DNA of 64,000 nt from Bipolaris cookei (GCA_002286855.1 NRSV01000067.1:62001-126000); one strand, 5' to 3'; shown: positions 44,448 to 55,307, counted from the stretch's first letter. Program-made: numbers and translations. Notes: generated by a model not told the origin, from the sequence alone.

Positions 44448-46844
44448 ATGAAGTTTTACATCGATAGCCTTCCTGTGCTGTTCCCATACCCTCGAGTCTA
44501 TCCTGAGCAATATGCCTACATGTGCGATCTCAAGCGTACCTTGGACCAGGGCGGTCATTGCGTCCTCGAGATGCCTTCAGGCACGGGTAAAACCGTGTCA
44601 TTACTCTCACTCATCATCGCGTATCAGCAACACTATCCCGAAAAGCGGAAGCTGATTTACTGCTCGCGTACCATGTCTGAGATTGAGAAGGCCTTGGCCG
44701 AGTTGAAGGCGTTGATGAAGTATCGAACCACCGAGCTAGGCTATGAGGAGGAATTTCGCGGTCTGGGATTGACAAGTCGAAAGAACCTTTGTCTACATCC
44801 CTCAGTCAAGCGAGAAAAGAGTGGGACGGTAGTAGATGCGCGATGTCGCAGCTTGACGGCAGGTTTCGTCAAGGAGAAGAAAGAACGAGGCGAGGATGTC
44901 GAGCTCTGCGTCTATCACGAGAATCTCGATCTATTAGAGCCACACAACCTCGTACCGCCTGGCGTATGGACGTTTGATGGCATACTGAAGTATGGTGAAC
45001 AGCAAAAGCAATGTCCTTACTTTACCGCACGGCGAATGATGCCTTACTGCAACGTCATCATCTACTCGTATCATTACCTGTTAGACCCAAAGATTGCAGA
45101 TCGAGTATCCAAGGAGCTATCAAAAGATTGCATAGTAGTCTTTGACGAAGCCCACAACATCGACAATGTATGCATTGAATCACTCAGCATCGACCTGACA
45201 GAAGATGTGTTACGGAAAGCAACCAAAGGCGTCAACAACCTTGACCGAAAAATCACGGAGATGAAGAGCAGCGATGCAAAGAAACTACAAAACGAATATG
45301 CCAAATTAGTAGAAGGTCTCCGGGCTGCTGATGAGGCGCGCAACGAAGAAGCCTTCATGGCGAACCCTGCCCTTCCAGATGATCTTCTTACAGAAGCCGT
45401 ACCTGGTAATATACGGCGAGCCGAGCATTTCGTCGCATTTCTCAAGCGCTTCATCGAATACCTCAAAACTCGAATGAAGGTTCTTAACGTTGTTGCAGAT
45501 ACCCCACTAGAATTCTTGAAGCATCTCAAGGACTTGACATTTATCGAACGAAAACCGCTGCGGTTCTGCACTGAGCGCCTGACTTCACTCGTACGTACCC
45601 TCGAACTTACAAATATCGAGGACTATCAGCCCCTTCAAGAAGTCGCTACCTTCGCCACACTGGTAGCAACCTATGAAACTGGCTTCCTACTGATCATCGA
45701 ACCCTTTGAATCAGCGACAGCCACCGTACCGAACCCCGTCTTACATCTGACATGTCTGGATGCTGCAATAGCCATTAAACCCGTCTTCGAACGCTTCTAC
45801 TCCGTCATCGTCACTTCCGGAACAATGTCACCCCTGGACATGTACCCGCGCATGCTCAACTTTAATACCGTTGTACAAGAGTCTTTCACAATGACACTGA
45901 CACGAAAATCTTTCCTTCCCATGATTGTCGATCGCGGAAACGATCAGAATCAAGTCACATCACAGTTTGAACACCGAAACGACTTACAAGTACAGCGAAA
46001 CTTTGGTAACCTGCTTATTGAATTTTGCAAATTGACTCCTGATGGAGTCGTCGTCTTCTTCCCATCCTATCTCTACATGGAAAGCATTATCTCAGCATGG
46101 CAAGGCATGGAAATCCTCGACACTGTCTGGAAGTATAAACTCATCCTTGTCGAAACGCCCGACGCCCAAGAAACCGCTCTGGCACTCGAGACCTTCCGCA
46201 CAGCCTGCAACAACGGCCGCGGCGCCGTACTCCTCTGTGTCGCCCGAGGCAAAGTAAGCGAAGGCATCGATTTCGACCACCACTACGGCCGCACTGTACT
46301 CTGCATGGGCGTACCCTATCAATACACCGAGTCCCGAATCCTCAAGGCACGTCTAGAATTCCTCCGAGAAACCTATCGCATCAAGGAAGCAGACTTCCTC
46401 TCCTTCGACGCCATGCGCCACGCCGCCCAGTGCCTCGGCCGAGTCATCCGCGGCAAAGACGACTATGGAATCATGGTGCTAGCAGATAAGCGCTTCAACA
46501 AGAAACAAACACAGCTTCCCAAATGGATCCAACAGGGCCTCGACGCGAAAAACACTAAACTCTCCATCGACCAGGCTGTCGGCATGGCCAAGAATTTCCT
46601 CAAGGAAATGAGCGTGCCGTGGAGTAGGGCTGAGCAGGAGGGCCATTCGTCGTGGAGTCTGGAGGATCTCGAGGTGCATCAGAGGAAGAAGGAGGCGCAT
46701 GGGATTAATGGGACTGATAACCCGGCTATGCGGGCGTTGGAGGGGAGGGCTGAAGTGGAGCACATGGACGTTGATGGTGAGGGGGATGAGTATGGAGGCA
46801 GGGCTGATGTTGATGCTGAGATGGCAGGATTGGGCGATGAATAG
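44448..46844 (+). CDS. RAD3: DNA helicase Rad3/XPD, TFIIH subunit
   Basis: 5'-3' ATP-dependent DNA helicase with a 4Fe-4S cluster; opens DNA in nucleotide excision repair and is part of TFIIH. Single exon, 798 residues (human XPD 760). MKFYIDSLPVLFPYPRVYPEQ is the conserved start. Walker A is MPSGTGKT at 42-49 and the DEAH box is at 233-236. The Fe-S cysteines are Cys115, Cys133, Cys154 and Cys189. The helicase C domain shows TSGTMSPLDMYP, VVFFPSYLYME, ARGKVSEGIDF and the motif VI block AAQCLGRVIRGKDDYG. The last 60 residues are an acidic fungal extension. All catalytic motifs look intact. Confidence 0.97.
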   Translation: MKFYIDSLPVLFPYPRVYPEQYAYMCDLKRTLDQGGHCVLEMPSGTGKTVSLLSLIIAYQQHYPEKRKLIYCSRTMSEIEKALAELKALMKYRTTELGYEEEFRGLGLTSRKNLCLHPSVKREKSGTVVDARCRSLTAGFVKEKKERGEDVELCVYHENLDLLEPHNLVPPGVWTFDGILKYGEQQKQCPYFTARRMMPYCNVIIYSYHYLLDPKIADRVSKELSKDCIVVFDEAHNIDNVCIESLSIDLTEDVLRKATKGVNNLDRKITEMKSSDAKKLQNEYAKLVEGLRAADEARNEEAFMANPALPDDLLTEAVPGNIRRAEHFVAFLKRFIEYLKTRMKVLNVVADTPLEFLKHLKDLTFIERKPLRFCTERLTSLVRTLELTNIEDYQPLQEVATFATLVATYETGFLLIIEPFESATATVPNPVLHLTCLDAAIAIKPVFERFYSVIVTSGTMSPLDMYPRMLNFNTVVQESFTMTLTRKSFLPMIVDRGNDQNQVTSQFEHRNDLQVQRNFGNLLIEFCKLTPDGVVVFFPSYLYMESIISAWQGMEILDTVWKYKLILVETPDAQETALALETFRTACNNGRGAVLLCVARGKVSEGIDFDHHYGRTVLCMGVPYQYTESRILKARLEFLRETYRIKEADFLSFDAMRHAAQCLGRVIRGKDDYGIMVLADKRFNKKQTQLPKWIQQGLDAKNTKLSIDQAVGMAKNFLKEMSVPWSRAEQEGHSSWSLEDLEVHQRKKEAHGINGTDNPAMRALEGRAEVEHMDVDGEGDEYGGRADVDAEMAGLGDE

Positions 46845-47313
46845 GAGTTTGAGGATTTCGGACCACATAACAGAACAGACTCATTTCTCTTTTGCCTCTC
46901 TAGAGAGTTATCAGCAGGATTCGTATCATATCTGGGCGTTCTGAGGATTTCGGGGTTGAATATCGTCATTAAGAATGTACTTCATGTTCGCATCACTGAT
47001 GTAGTGCAACTAATTAGAATGAGAATCAACACTGAGAAGTAGACCTTAGACTACTGGTATCAGTTCACCAAAGAGCAGGTGCAGCAAGGCATCAGAACGA
47101 AAGATAAAGGTTGCATTGAATCAACTGACTATCCACAAATGAGCGCCTTGCTAGGATATATGAACACGAAGAGGAATGCGATCCGTATACCAAAGCTCGT
47201 TCACGCCCAAACTCCATGCTACACTTCCGTACAAAAGGACAACAACTCCAAACACGACCATTCTGTAGCGAGCGACGGATAACTTTTGATCCCCATAGAT
47301 CTCATGCACACGT
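46845..47313. other. Convergent 3' spacer
   Basis: 469 bases between the stop codons of RAD3 and the antizyme gene. Presumed 3'UTRs; no gene recognised. Confidence 0.5.
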
Positions 47314-48278
47314 TCAGACTTCCATGTCCATAAACAACCACTTATCACTGGTCAAATTCTCGCCCTGGCTGAAGTCGTCAAGAGTTGTCAGCCCAAATCC
47401 AATCCAGCCCAGGTCCTTTGTCAGGTTATTGCGAGCTACTTGGTCGCTGTGTCGGTCGATACAAAGGACGAGGTGGCTGCATGAAAAGTAATCGATTTCG
47501 CAGAGCTCGAGTAGGGCCATGAGCCTGTTTTATGTTAGTCCTGGTACAGGCGACACGAGAGCATTGAATGACTTACCCAGCCTTGAGGTCTGCACCAATC
47601 ACAGCTTCATCAAAGAAGACAAACATGCTCCTCTCCTCTTCCCTTTCAACAACAAATCCACGGAACATAACTCCACCAACATAATCCCACATCTCAATGT
47701 AGTTCGTAATCGCACCCTTATGCTCCTCAAACCGTACCATTTCAGGTATATCAGAATCAGTCGAGGAGTCAGAGTAGCGACGCACGTCGATGCCGTAGTC
47801 ATTAGTTATCGCGGTGGTTGCAATCGTATCAACATAAGACATACCCATCACTAGCGAGTCCTGACGATGCTGGCTCCCCTCACCTAGGAAAACAGATCGC
47901 AGTGTCTCGCAGAAGAGTCTCTCACACTCTTCCGTGATGGTATATGCTGCCCCCCCTCTGCGCGCCTTACCGTTCTTAGCGGTAGATGCGTGTCTGGCGG
48001 CGAGGGGGGGACTTGATGGAGGTGATGGTATTCCCTGGTCGACACTTAGTAATTCATACATTACATATGGAACAGCGCATGAGCAATGACATACCGAGCT
48101 GACCTCAGGAACACCACCCGGCCCCGGCAGACGGGGTAGTGGAGTAATGGAAGCCTTGAAGGCTTGCAGTTGACGCGTCTACAACATAGCAGCTAGCGCG
48201 GACGTTGCTAGCGGACGAGTACGAGTGAATGCTACTACTACTACTCATACTACTACTGTTTCGTTTTGACATCGCCAT
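47314..48278 (-). CDS. Ornithine decarboxylase antizyme, +1 programmed frameshift
   Basis: Binds ornithine decarboxylase, inactivates it and delivers it to the proteasome; its synthesis is induced by polyamines through a +1 ribosomal frameshift. ORF1 runs from ATG 48278 (an alternative ATG is at 48272) through 57 codons to TCC, followed by TGA (48107-48105). Skipping one base at this UCC-UGA continues as GAG GTC AGC TCG. Introns 48094-48035 (60 bases) and 47576-47525 (52 bases) then join GIPSPPSSPPLA and the antizyme core, giving 283 residues in all. Core motifs are VGGVMFRGFVVE, MALLELCE, FSCSHLVLCIDRH, DLGWIGFGL and the C-terminal WLFMDMEV. The Ser-rich start (SSSMSSSSSIHS) is typical of fungal ORF1. 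The TGA is not a mutation: the site matches the classical antizyme shift codons. Confidence 0.92.
48105..48113 (-). promoter_or_regulatory. Antizyme +1 ribosomal frameshift site
   Basis: TGT TCC TGA on the minus strand. TCC is the last zero-frame codon and TGA is the ORF1 stop; the ribosome slips +1 over the T so that GAG is read next. The same UCC-UGA pair is the shift site in most known antizyme mRNAs. Polyamines are the known inducers in the family; any downstream stimulator here is not identified. Confidence 0.88.
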
Positions 48279-49121
48279 TGCTACAATATTGCCACGGTGG
48301 ATGTGTAAGAGGATAAGAGTCTTAGGAATAGAGGTGTGCGGATAGGATCGCTGGTTGAGATGTTTTGGAGGCACTGGAGGCGTTGTTTGGTGTAACAGAG
48401 AGCTGAATGCTGATGTATATGGTAAGAAGAGGCAAAGACTGAAGACGGAAGATGAAAGAGGAGTTGGGCTCTAGCGGAGTGGGGCCTCGAGGCTCGTGCG
48501 TAAAGATGGCCATGTGACTGGCCAGAATTGAGCACTAGAAACTTCGGCTATCTTGGCCAAACCTCGGCCGACGGACAGAGCACTGCAAACGAAGAACTTG
48601 GTTCTGCACTGTGAAGAGCATCATGATTTGGATATCTTGTGAAAACAGGACAACAAATTTCAGACCACCCTCTAGCCAGTAATCATCACATTCAACGGGA
48701 CCGTGTGGATTCTGGTGGGACCTGGATTCGAATATCGTGTATTATTACGCACTCGTGCTAGCACCTACATGAAACACCATTAACTTTTGGAAATAGCTTC
48801 CTCAGCGAATTTCTACTCTTCTGGCAACATCGCCTCGCTATATCTCATACAGATGACCCATGAAAAGAAACATTGGCGAAGAGGACTGAGAGATCCTTCC
48901 TCCTTGCACAAATCTATCGAAGCAACCCGGACTATGCAAGTCGGATATCTCAGGCGACGCGCTATGCATACGGAAATCAGACATAATAGGAAATAGGAAA
49001 GATATGCCAACAGATGCCGGCAGGCGGAGTCCTGCACACGAGTGGAGTCGGATCCTGCAATTTGACAGGAGCCAAGTGGACCCTGTTGCGTATAACCGGA
49101 CAAATAATGGAAGTCGATGAT
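48279..49121. other. Antizyme promoter and FKBP 3' flank
   Basis: 843 bases with the leader of the antizyme gene on the left and the 3'UTR of the FKBP gene on the right. No convincing gene; short open frames only. Confidence 0.45.
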
Positions 49122-50847
49122 TTAGCTGACAGAGATGCACTTGATGTCGAAGATCAAGTCAGAGTTGGGTGGGATGTCCGGAGGAGCACCCTTCTTTCCG
49201 TATGCCATTGCAGCGGGAATAGTGAGACGACGCTCGCCGCCAGGGGTCATACCGGCGACACCAAAGTCCCAGCCCTTGATAACTTGGCCGACGCCCAGCT
49301 TGAAGGAGAAAGGCTTGCCCTTCTTGTTGGCTATGCGAGTATTAGTATATGTTCGGTAGAACAGATTTTAGTGAGTACTTACAGTCAAAAACCTTGCCGT
49401 TCTTCAGCTTGCCAATGTAGCGCATCTCGACACGGTCACCCTTCTTGGCGGCCTTGCCTTTGCCCTCCTTCTTGTCATCAACAATGACGCCGCTGACGTT
49501 GCGAGGTCCTTTGGTAGCCTCCTTCTTTGCCTCTGGCTTGGGCGCATCTACCTTTGGGGAGCCAGTGGGGCCCTGCTCGAGGTTCTTAGCGAACTGGACC
49601 TTCTTCTTGTCGCTGCTGGGGGTGTCGTTTTTCTCAACCTTTTCAGCCTTCTTCTCTGGCTCAGCAGCGCTGGCAACAGCTTGGCCATCATTCTTCTTCA
49701 GCTTCTTAGCTTGCTTCTTGCTGAGCTTAGCGTCGCCGTTGGTCTTGCTGATCATGTGGTCAAGGCTGGCTTCCTCCTCAGCAGCACGCTTCTTGCTCTT
49801 CTTGTTAGCTTCAACGAGCTTGGGAACCTCCTCCTCATCACTGTCAACCTCAGTGATTCTGGGGTCGCTCATGCCATCGAGCTCGTCGTCCTCTGATTCG
49901 TCCATACCATCGAGCTCATCCTCATCGGGAGACAGATCGTAGCCGAGCTCGTCAAGACCATCATCTTCCTCATCCTCGCTGTCCTCCTCTTCAGGGAACG
50001 CTACGTAGTTACCGGTGACGTAGACGTCGTGCGTGCCGGTGACACAGAGGTAGACCTCTTCGCCCTGGCGGACAGTGATGTCGAGAGGCTGCTGGTAGTG
50101 CTACATGAAAGTTAGTGGGGCGCCTAGCAGACTCTATAATGAGCAATCATACCTTCTCAGGGTCAAGTGTGCAAAGAACGAGCTCTTCAGGCTCATCCTC
50201 ATCGTCGTCGTCTTCATCATCCTCGTCATCGTCATCGCTTAGATCATCATTGATAACCTTAGCCTTGCCCTTGGCCTTACCCTTAGCGCCGTTGGTCAAA
50301 CCGTCAATGTCCATGTCATCGGCCTCAAGCTCCTCTTGCATCTTCTTGGTAAGAGCAGCTTGCTTGGCCTTCTTTGACTTGGCTGGATCGCTAGGACCGC
50401 CATTCTTCTCATCCTCGCTGTCATCATCGGAAGGGTCCGAGTCAGCCTCGGGAAGCGCACCAGCTGCACGCAGACGGGCAGCGATTGTCTCAATGTCACC
50501 CTCTTCATAGTCTTCATCATCATCTTCCATGTCAAAATCATCAGGGATACGGATGAGCTTCAAGGTTGCGCGAGCATGCTTTTGGTCCTCGTCAAACTGG
50601 GGCTCCGCATCTGGGTCGATAGCAGCCATGGTGATTCTAAACTAGGCTCAGTTAGCGAAAAATTACGAATGCGACGGCTTCGCGCAAAAATGAACAGAAT
50701 TGATGCAGGGCATATGTGCTGACCGCAGAATGCGAGCAAGGCATTGAATATACTTACAGTGGTGGACTGGTCGACAGCAGCCAGAATGGGAATGCCTCCA
50801 GCCGGAATGCGACGTCCGTAGACGCCAACAGGAATAGCAGACGCCAT
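49122..50847 (-). CDS. Nucleolar FKBP-type prolyl isomerase (Fpr3/Fpr4-like)
   Basis: Peptidyl-prolyl cis-trans isomerase with a nucleoplasmin-like N-terminus, a histone chaperone in chromatin and nucleolus. Exons 50847-50758, 50641-50153, 50100-49383 and 49330-49122 with introns of 116, 52 and 52 bases give 501 residues. The N-terminal fold reads PVGVYGRRIPAGGIPI, FRITMAAIDPDAEP, RATLKLIRIP and, after the second intron, QQPLDITVRQGEEVYLCVTG. Long Asp/Glu stretches alternate with Lys-rich ones. The C-terminal FKBP domain (about 385-501) holds GDRVEMRYIGKLKNGKVFD, PFSFKLGVGQVIKGWDFGV, GGERRLTIPAAMAYG and PNSDLIFDIKC, with the active-site Trp present. For intron 1 an upstream acceptor (GCCTAG) is chosen because it alone keeps FRITMAAID in frame. 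It shares a promoter with REV1. Confidence 0.93.
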
Positions 50848-51267
50848 CTTGAAGATTGTTGTGAATGTATGTGGGAGAGAGCTGGCTAAAGTATCAAGAT
50901 TTTCCCAGTCGAAGAAGCGCTCTTTGCTCAGAGATTTACACAGCTCGAGGACAGCTGGTAGAGCAGGATGATAGCGAAAAAAAACGAGGAACTCAAGAAC
51001 GGCGGGCTTGAGAGGTAGAAAAAGTTCGCCAAGCCCTGCAGCTTTCTGTTAGCGTCCTTTCACCGCCGGCAGAACGCTCCACTTCGCCCCACTAGCGCGA
51101 CTGGATCGCGGTCATACGCGCCACTCTACGCGCACTCGCCTTTAACCAGCCCACCAGTACCAACCTCGACATCGACATCGACATGCAGCAGTCCAGTTGG
51201 TCTCGTGACATTTTATAATGACCCCGGCCCCGAGGAATGCCCTAGACCCACCAAAACATTTATCATC
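50848..51267. promoter_or_regulatory. Bidirectional promoter between FKBP gene and REV1
   Basis: 420 bases between divergent ATGs. The end reads CAGTACCAACCTCGACATCGAC-like repeats (CGACAT three times near 51166-51183). An in-frame GTG at 51205 is not used as a start. Confidence 0.55.
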
Positions 51268-54200
51268 ATGGGCTCCCGTCTAGACAAGAATGCAGAGTCG
51301 GTTCGCAAGCGCATTGCCAGCCATCGCTTTGACGGCGAAGATGGCGAAGAGTACAGAGGCTCGGCATTTGGTGGATTTACTGACTACTTCAGGCGAAAGA
51401 AGATCAAACTACAGAACCTAGATGCCGATATTCGATCTCAGGCAGGTGATAAACCGCAGATCTTCAAGGGAACTGTCGCACACGTAAACGGCTACACTCA
51501 ACCCTCGCTTAATGATCTGCATACGCTCATAGTGCAGCATGGCGGAGGCTTCATGCAATACTTGGACGGAAAGACTACCGTAACGCATATCATAGCCAGC
51601 AGCCTTACACAGAAGAAGGCTGTCGAATTCAGAAGATATCGCATTGTAAAGCCGGCGTGGGTGGTGGAAAGCATAAGAGCGGGCAAACTGCTGCCATGGA
51701 ATGAGTACCGCGTAGTGGACGAGGGCGAAAAACAGAATGTATTGGCATTCGACGGAAATAACATCACCACTCATTCAAACATCAAGAAGAGGGGGTATCG
51801 AGACCAGATAGACACCAGCTGGTACACGAGCCAGCTGCAAGGTAGCCAATCTGGGCCATCCACTACACCGACGCCCTCGAGTGCTAGGCGCCCACGCTTC
51901 TCAAAATCAAAGCAACGACACCCGACGCCTGATGATGACATAGAAGATCTTCCGCCTTCCTATCAGCCCCAAGGTCTGCTTAACCCGCCCGATCCAGAGC
52001 AGTCAAGTAAGGCTGCAAAGCTGGTTACGCCGCCCAAAACAAATCCTCTGTTGCTACCTGTTGATCCTGACAATATATCGAATGATTTGCACAACAGCCT
52101 CCATGCAGAACTCAGCGCTCCCAGGGCTCCACACTTACCGCTCGATGGCCAAGTCGAGGAAAAGGCGAAAGGGGTCGCGTCTAAACTTGATCCTCCGGCG
52201 CCTAAAAACAAGCCACTTACTGCTGAAGAGCACAATGCAATTCTTCTCCGTGATCCAAAGATCCGGCGGTCCACTGTTGTGGATCCAAATTTCCTTGAGC
52301 AGTATTATAGAGAGTCACGCTTACACCATTTGTCTACTTGGAAGGCTGATCTCAAATCGCAACTGCAGGCGCTTGCAAACGAAAGCACATCCTCCCAGAG
52401 AGCTAAGCAGAAGCGTGTGCCTGGCGTTCGGCGATACATCTTACATGTTGATTTCGACAGTTTCTTCGTTGCAGTCAGTTTGAAGAAACACCCAGAATTT
52501 AAAGACAAGCCGGCCGTCGTTGCTCATGGACAAGGCAGTGGTTCGGAAATTGCAAGTTGCAACTACCCTGCCCGCACACTCGGTATCAAAAATGGAATGT
52601 GGATGAAGCGAGCACGAGAACTCTGTCCGGACCTCAAGATCTTACCTTACGATTTTCCGGCTTATGAGGAGACAAGTCGTGCATTCTATTACACTATCCT
52701 TGCCACTAGTGGCATCGTTCAAAGTGTCAGCATTGATGAAGCCCTCATTGATGTCTCAAATCTGTGCATAGCCGTTGGTGGCAGCGATGGCAAAAGTCAC
52801 TCGGAAGACAACATTTATCGTGAGCAGGCGAAGGCCGATGAAATTGCACTAAATTTGCGAGATGAAGTAAGATCCAGGACGGGATGTAATGTTTCGGTCG
52901 GTATCGGTAGCAACATTCTACTCGCCAAACTGGCTTTACGCAAAGCGAAACCTGCTGGCCAACATCAGATCAAACCCGAGGAGGTGCTCGGCTTCATTGG
53001 CCAACTCCAAGTGCAGGACCTACCCGGTGTTGCCGCATCAATTGGCGGTAAATTGGATGCTATTGGAGTCAAACTTGTCAAGGATGTTCGTAAGCTTAAC
53101 AAGGAGAAACTCGTTCAAATGCTTGGACCCAAAACCGGTGAGAAGCTATACGAATACTCTAGGGGTATCGACCGTCAAGAAGTCGGTGAACAAGCTATTC
53201 GCAAATCTGTGTCTGCGGAGGTGAATTGGGGTGTTCGATTTGAAAATCAAGAGCAAGCTGATGAGTTCATTGCCAGCTTGTGTGGGGAGCTCCAGAGACG
53301 ACTCTTGAAAGAGAATGTAAAAGGCAAACAATTCACCATGAAGGTTATGCGACGCTCACCGGATGCGCCTCTGGATCCACCAAAGCATCTTGGACATGGT
53401 AAGTGTGACACGTACAGCAAGAGTCTTATGCTTGGCGTTGCGACCAATGCAGAGAAAGATCTGACAAAGGAGGCTTTGGCTATGTTAAGAGGCTTCGGAT
53501 TTACTCCAGGAGAGCTTCGTGGCATCGGAATACAAATGACAAAGCTTGAGCTCATGAAATCGGCTATGGATGGAAGTGTTGAGGGTTCACAACCAAAGTT
53601 ACAATTCAAAATCGGGAACACCGAGCCAGCGCATGTAGCACGGGCAGCGCGAGCACTACGGGTGGCTAAAGATGATCCGATTCAAGATGGCCCAGAGACT
53701 CCACGAAAATCTAAGATATCATCAGGAGGTGAGCATGTTGCGTTTGGCGCCGAGCAGCTTAATGCCTCGACGCCTTCCCGACGTCCACTTAATACACTGG
53801 GCACACAATTCATCATGCCTTCGCAAGTTGATCCTAAAGTACTCGATGAGCTACCGGAGGATATACGAACCAAGCTCTTACGCCAAACTCGACAATCGTC
53901 CTTTACACCTGCAAACAATGCATTAGCATACGACACGCCAAGCACATCCTCGAATGCCCTACCTCTCACTTTGACAGCGCTTCCTAACCAGTCCCAGCTT
54001 GACCCAGAGATTCTTGCCGCTTTACCTGCAGAGGTCCGTGCCGAGGTTCTTGCCCAATATGCTAGCAACGAAACACCCTTTTCTCCTTCGCGGAGACCAA
54101 GAGGACCTGATCAAACTATTTTACCTCAGTCACCTCGCAAAAACAGGATCATCGGGATCCCAGCGAATAAGCTTATTGTGCCAGTAAAACGAGGGAGAGG

Positions 54201-54900
54201 TCGTCCGCCAAGAGCAGCAATGTTGGCCGCAGCTGCACAGGCAAAAGCCATTGACAAAACTGGCAAGATGCTCACCCAAGCTAATTTTATATCTCTCAAG
54301 AATCCAGCCCGAGAAAGCCCGAGCAGAGAAGGTTCAGCTGGTTTGAACGACAACGCCTTTGAAGCACCTACCATCATCACTCATGACAAACACGACGACC
54401 TTGATCCTGATTTCCTTGCTGCGCTCCCCGAAGACATGCGCAAAGAAGTCATTGGCCAGCACAACACAGCAAAATTAAAAGCATTCCGCTTCGTGATGTC
54501 CAAGAAAAATAAAGCCCCATCGGCTCCCAAACAGTCCAAGCTAGCCCCGAAAATCAAAGTCCCACGTCCTCCAACAGCAACTTTTACCACACAGAAGCTC
54601 TCCACGGAACCCGATCTCCGCAGCGCAATGAGACTCTGGGTCAGCGAATTCGACGAGGAGGGACCCTACGAGGAGGACATCACATCACTGATCAAATACC
54701 TCAAGAAAGTCGTGCTAGAAGAGCGCGATATGAATAAAGCAGTTGGTCTTGTCAAATGGGTTGATTACATCATCAGCGATAAGACGGATACTAAACAGAG
54801 TTTTGCACGCGAGTCTTGGAGGCGATGTCTTGCTACGATTAAAGATGGTGTAAGGAGAGTGTGCAAGGAGAAGGGGTTGGGGAGAGTGGCTTTTGAATAG
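51268..54900 (+). CDS. REV1: DNA repair protein Rev1 (Y-family dCMP transferase)
   Basis: Translesion synthesis polymerase that inserts dCMP opposite abasic sites and recruits Pol zeta. Single exon, 1210 residues from ATG 51268. The frame is open back to 51205 but starts there with GTG. A BRCT domain lies at about 62-155 (KGTVAHVNGYTQPS, THIIASSL, VKPAWVVESIRAGKLLPW). The polymerase core covers about 390-780: HVDFDSFFVAV has Asp395, and SIDEALIDV has Asp490 and Glu491; YPARTLGIKNGMW is the G-loop region. Ubiquitin-binding motifs follow, LDPEILAALPAEVRAEVL near 911 and LDPDFLAALPEDMRKEVI near 1046, with a weaker third copy VDPKVLDELPEDIR near 854. The C-terminal 100 residues match the Rev1 domain that binds Rev7 and other polymerases. 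Confidence 0.96.
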   Translation: MGSRLDKNAESVRKRIASHRFDGEDGEEYRGSAFGGFTDYFRRKKIKLQNLDADIRSQAGDKPQIFKGTVAHVNGYTQPSLNDLHTLIVQHGGGFMQYLDGKTTVTHIIASSLTQKKAVEFRRYRIVKPAWVVESIRAGKLLPWNEYRVVDEGEKQNVLAFDGNNITTHSNIKKRGYRDQIDTSWYTSQLQGSQSGPSTTPTPSSARRPRFSKSKQRHPTPDDDIEDLPPSYQPQGLLNPPDPEQSSKAAKLVTPPKTNPLLLPVDPDNISNDLHNSLHAELSAPRAPHLPLDGQVEEKAKGVASKLDPPAPKNKPLTAEEHNAILLRDPKIRRSTVVDPNFLEQYYRESRLHHLSTWKADLKSQLQALANESTSSQRAKQKRVPGVRRYILHVDFDSFFVAVSLKKHPEFKDKPAVVAHGQGSGSEIASCNYPARTLGIKNGMWMKRARELCPDLKILPYDFPAYEETSRAFYYTILATSGIVQSVSIDEALIDVSNLCIAVGGSDGKSHSEDNIYREQAKADEIALNLRDEVRSRTGCNVSVGIGSNILLAKLALRKAKPAGQHQIKPEEVLGFIGQLQVQDLPGVAASIGGKLDAIGVKLVKDVRKLNKEKLVQMLGPKTGEKLYEYSRGIDRQEVGEQAIRKSVSAEVNWGVRFENQEQADEFIASLCGELQRRLLKENVKGKQFTMKVMRRSPDAPLDPPKHLGHGKCDTYSKSLMLGVATNAEKDLTKEALAMLRGFGFTPGELRGIGIQMTKLELMKSAMDGSVEGSQPKLQFKIGNTEPAHVARAARALRVAKDDPIQDGPETPRKSKISSGGEHVAFGAEQLNASTPSRRPLNTLGTQFIMPSQVDPKVLDELPEDIRTKLLRQTRQSSFTPANNALAYDTPSTSSNALPLTLTALPNQSQLDPEILAALPAEVRAEVLAQYASNETPFSPSRRPRGPDQTILPQSPRKNRIIGIPANKLIVPVKRGRGRPPRAAMLAAAAQAKAIDKTGKMLTQANFISLKNPARESPSREGSAGLNDNAFEAPTIITHDKHDDLDPDFLAALPEDMRKEVIGQHNTAKLKAFRFVMSKKNKAPSAPKQSKLAPKIKVPRPPTATFTTQKLSTEPDLRSAMRLWVSEFDEEGPYEEDITSLIKYLKKVVLEERDMNKAVGLVKWVDYIISDKTDTKQSFARESWRRCLATIKDGVRRVCKEKGLGRVAFE

Positions 54901-55307
54901 CTATGTGATATGAGACTTTTCTTAATGACGTTATGCGTTGGACTCGCGTGGGTGCAGGGGGTAATAGTAATTCCTTAATCATGGAATTTTCTTTGGACAT
55001 GTGAACCTTTTTCTGTGCCTATTCGCGAAATGTGTGGCTATTTGCATTGGCTCTGAGTGATGACTGTAGTGCGAAGGTGCCTTTCAAAAGTCCTTGCCTG
55101 ACTTGGCGAGCAGGGGTTTGAGGCTATTCTCAATCTGGATCATCCTCCAGCAACCCCTACTCTTGCTTTCTAAGCAGCCTACCCTCCTTATAGTCGTTGC
55201 CGCCTTTGAGCCTTGCTGGACATGAATGAAAAGAGCTACAACGAAGAAAGGAGCGCCAAAGAGTAGGGCGGAGGGAGTTCGAGCGTGGGAGCAGTGCTTG
55301 CCTCGAG
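54901..55307. other. Intergenic, left flank of transposon region
   Basis: About 400 bases after REV1 with no gene recognised; 3'UTR on the left. Confidence 0.5.

Noticed and set aside
48105..48107. TGA as a nonsense mutation in the antizyme gene
   Set aside because: It is the expected stop of the antizyme frameshift site, and downstream antizyme motifs are intact in the +1 frame.
51205..51267. Earlier start of REV1
   Set aside because: The frame opens with GTG, not ATG, and the added residues are not like Rev1; ATG 51268 is preferred.
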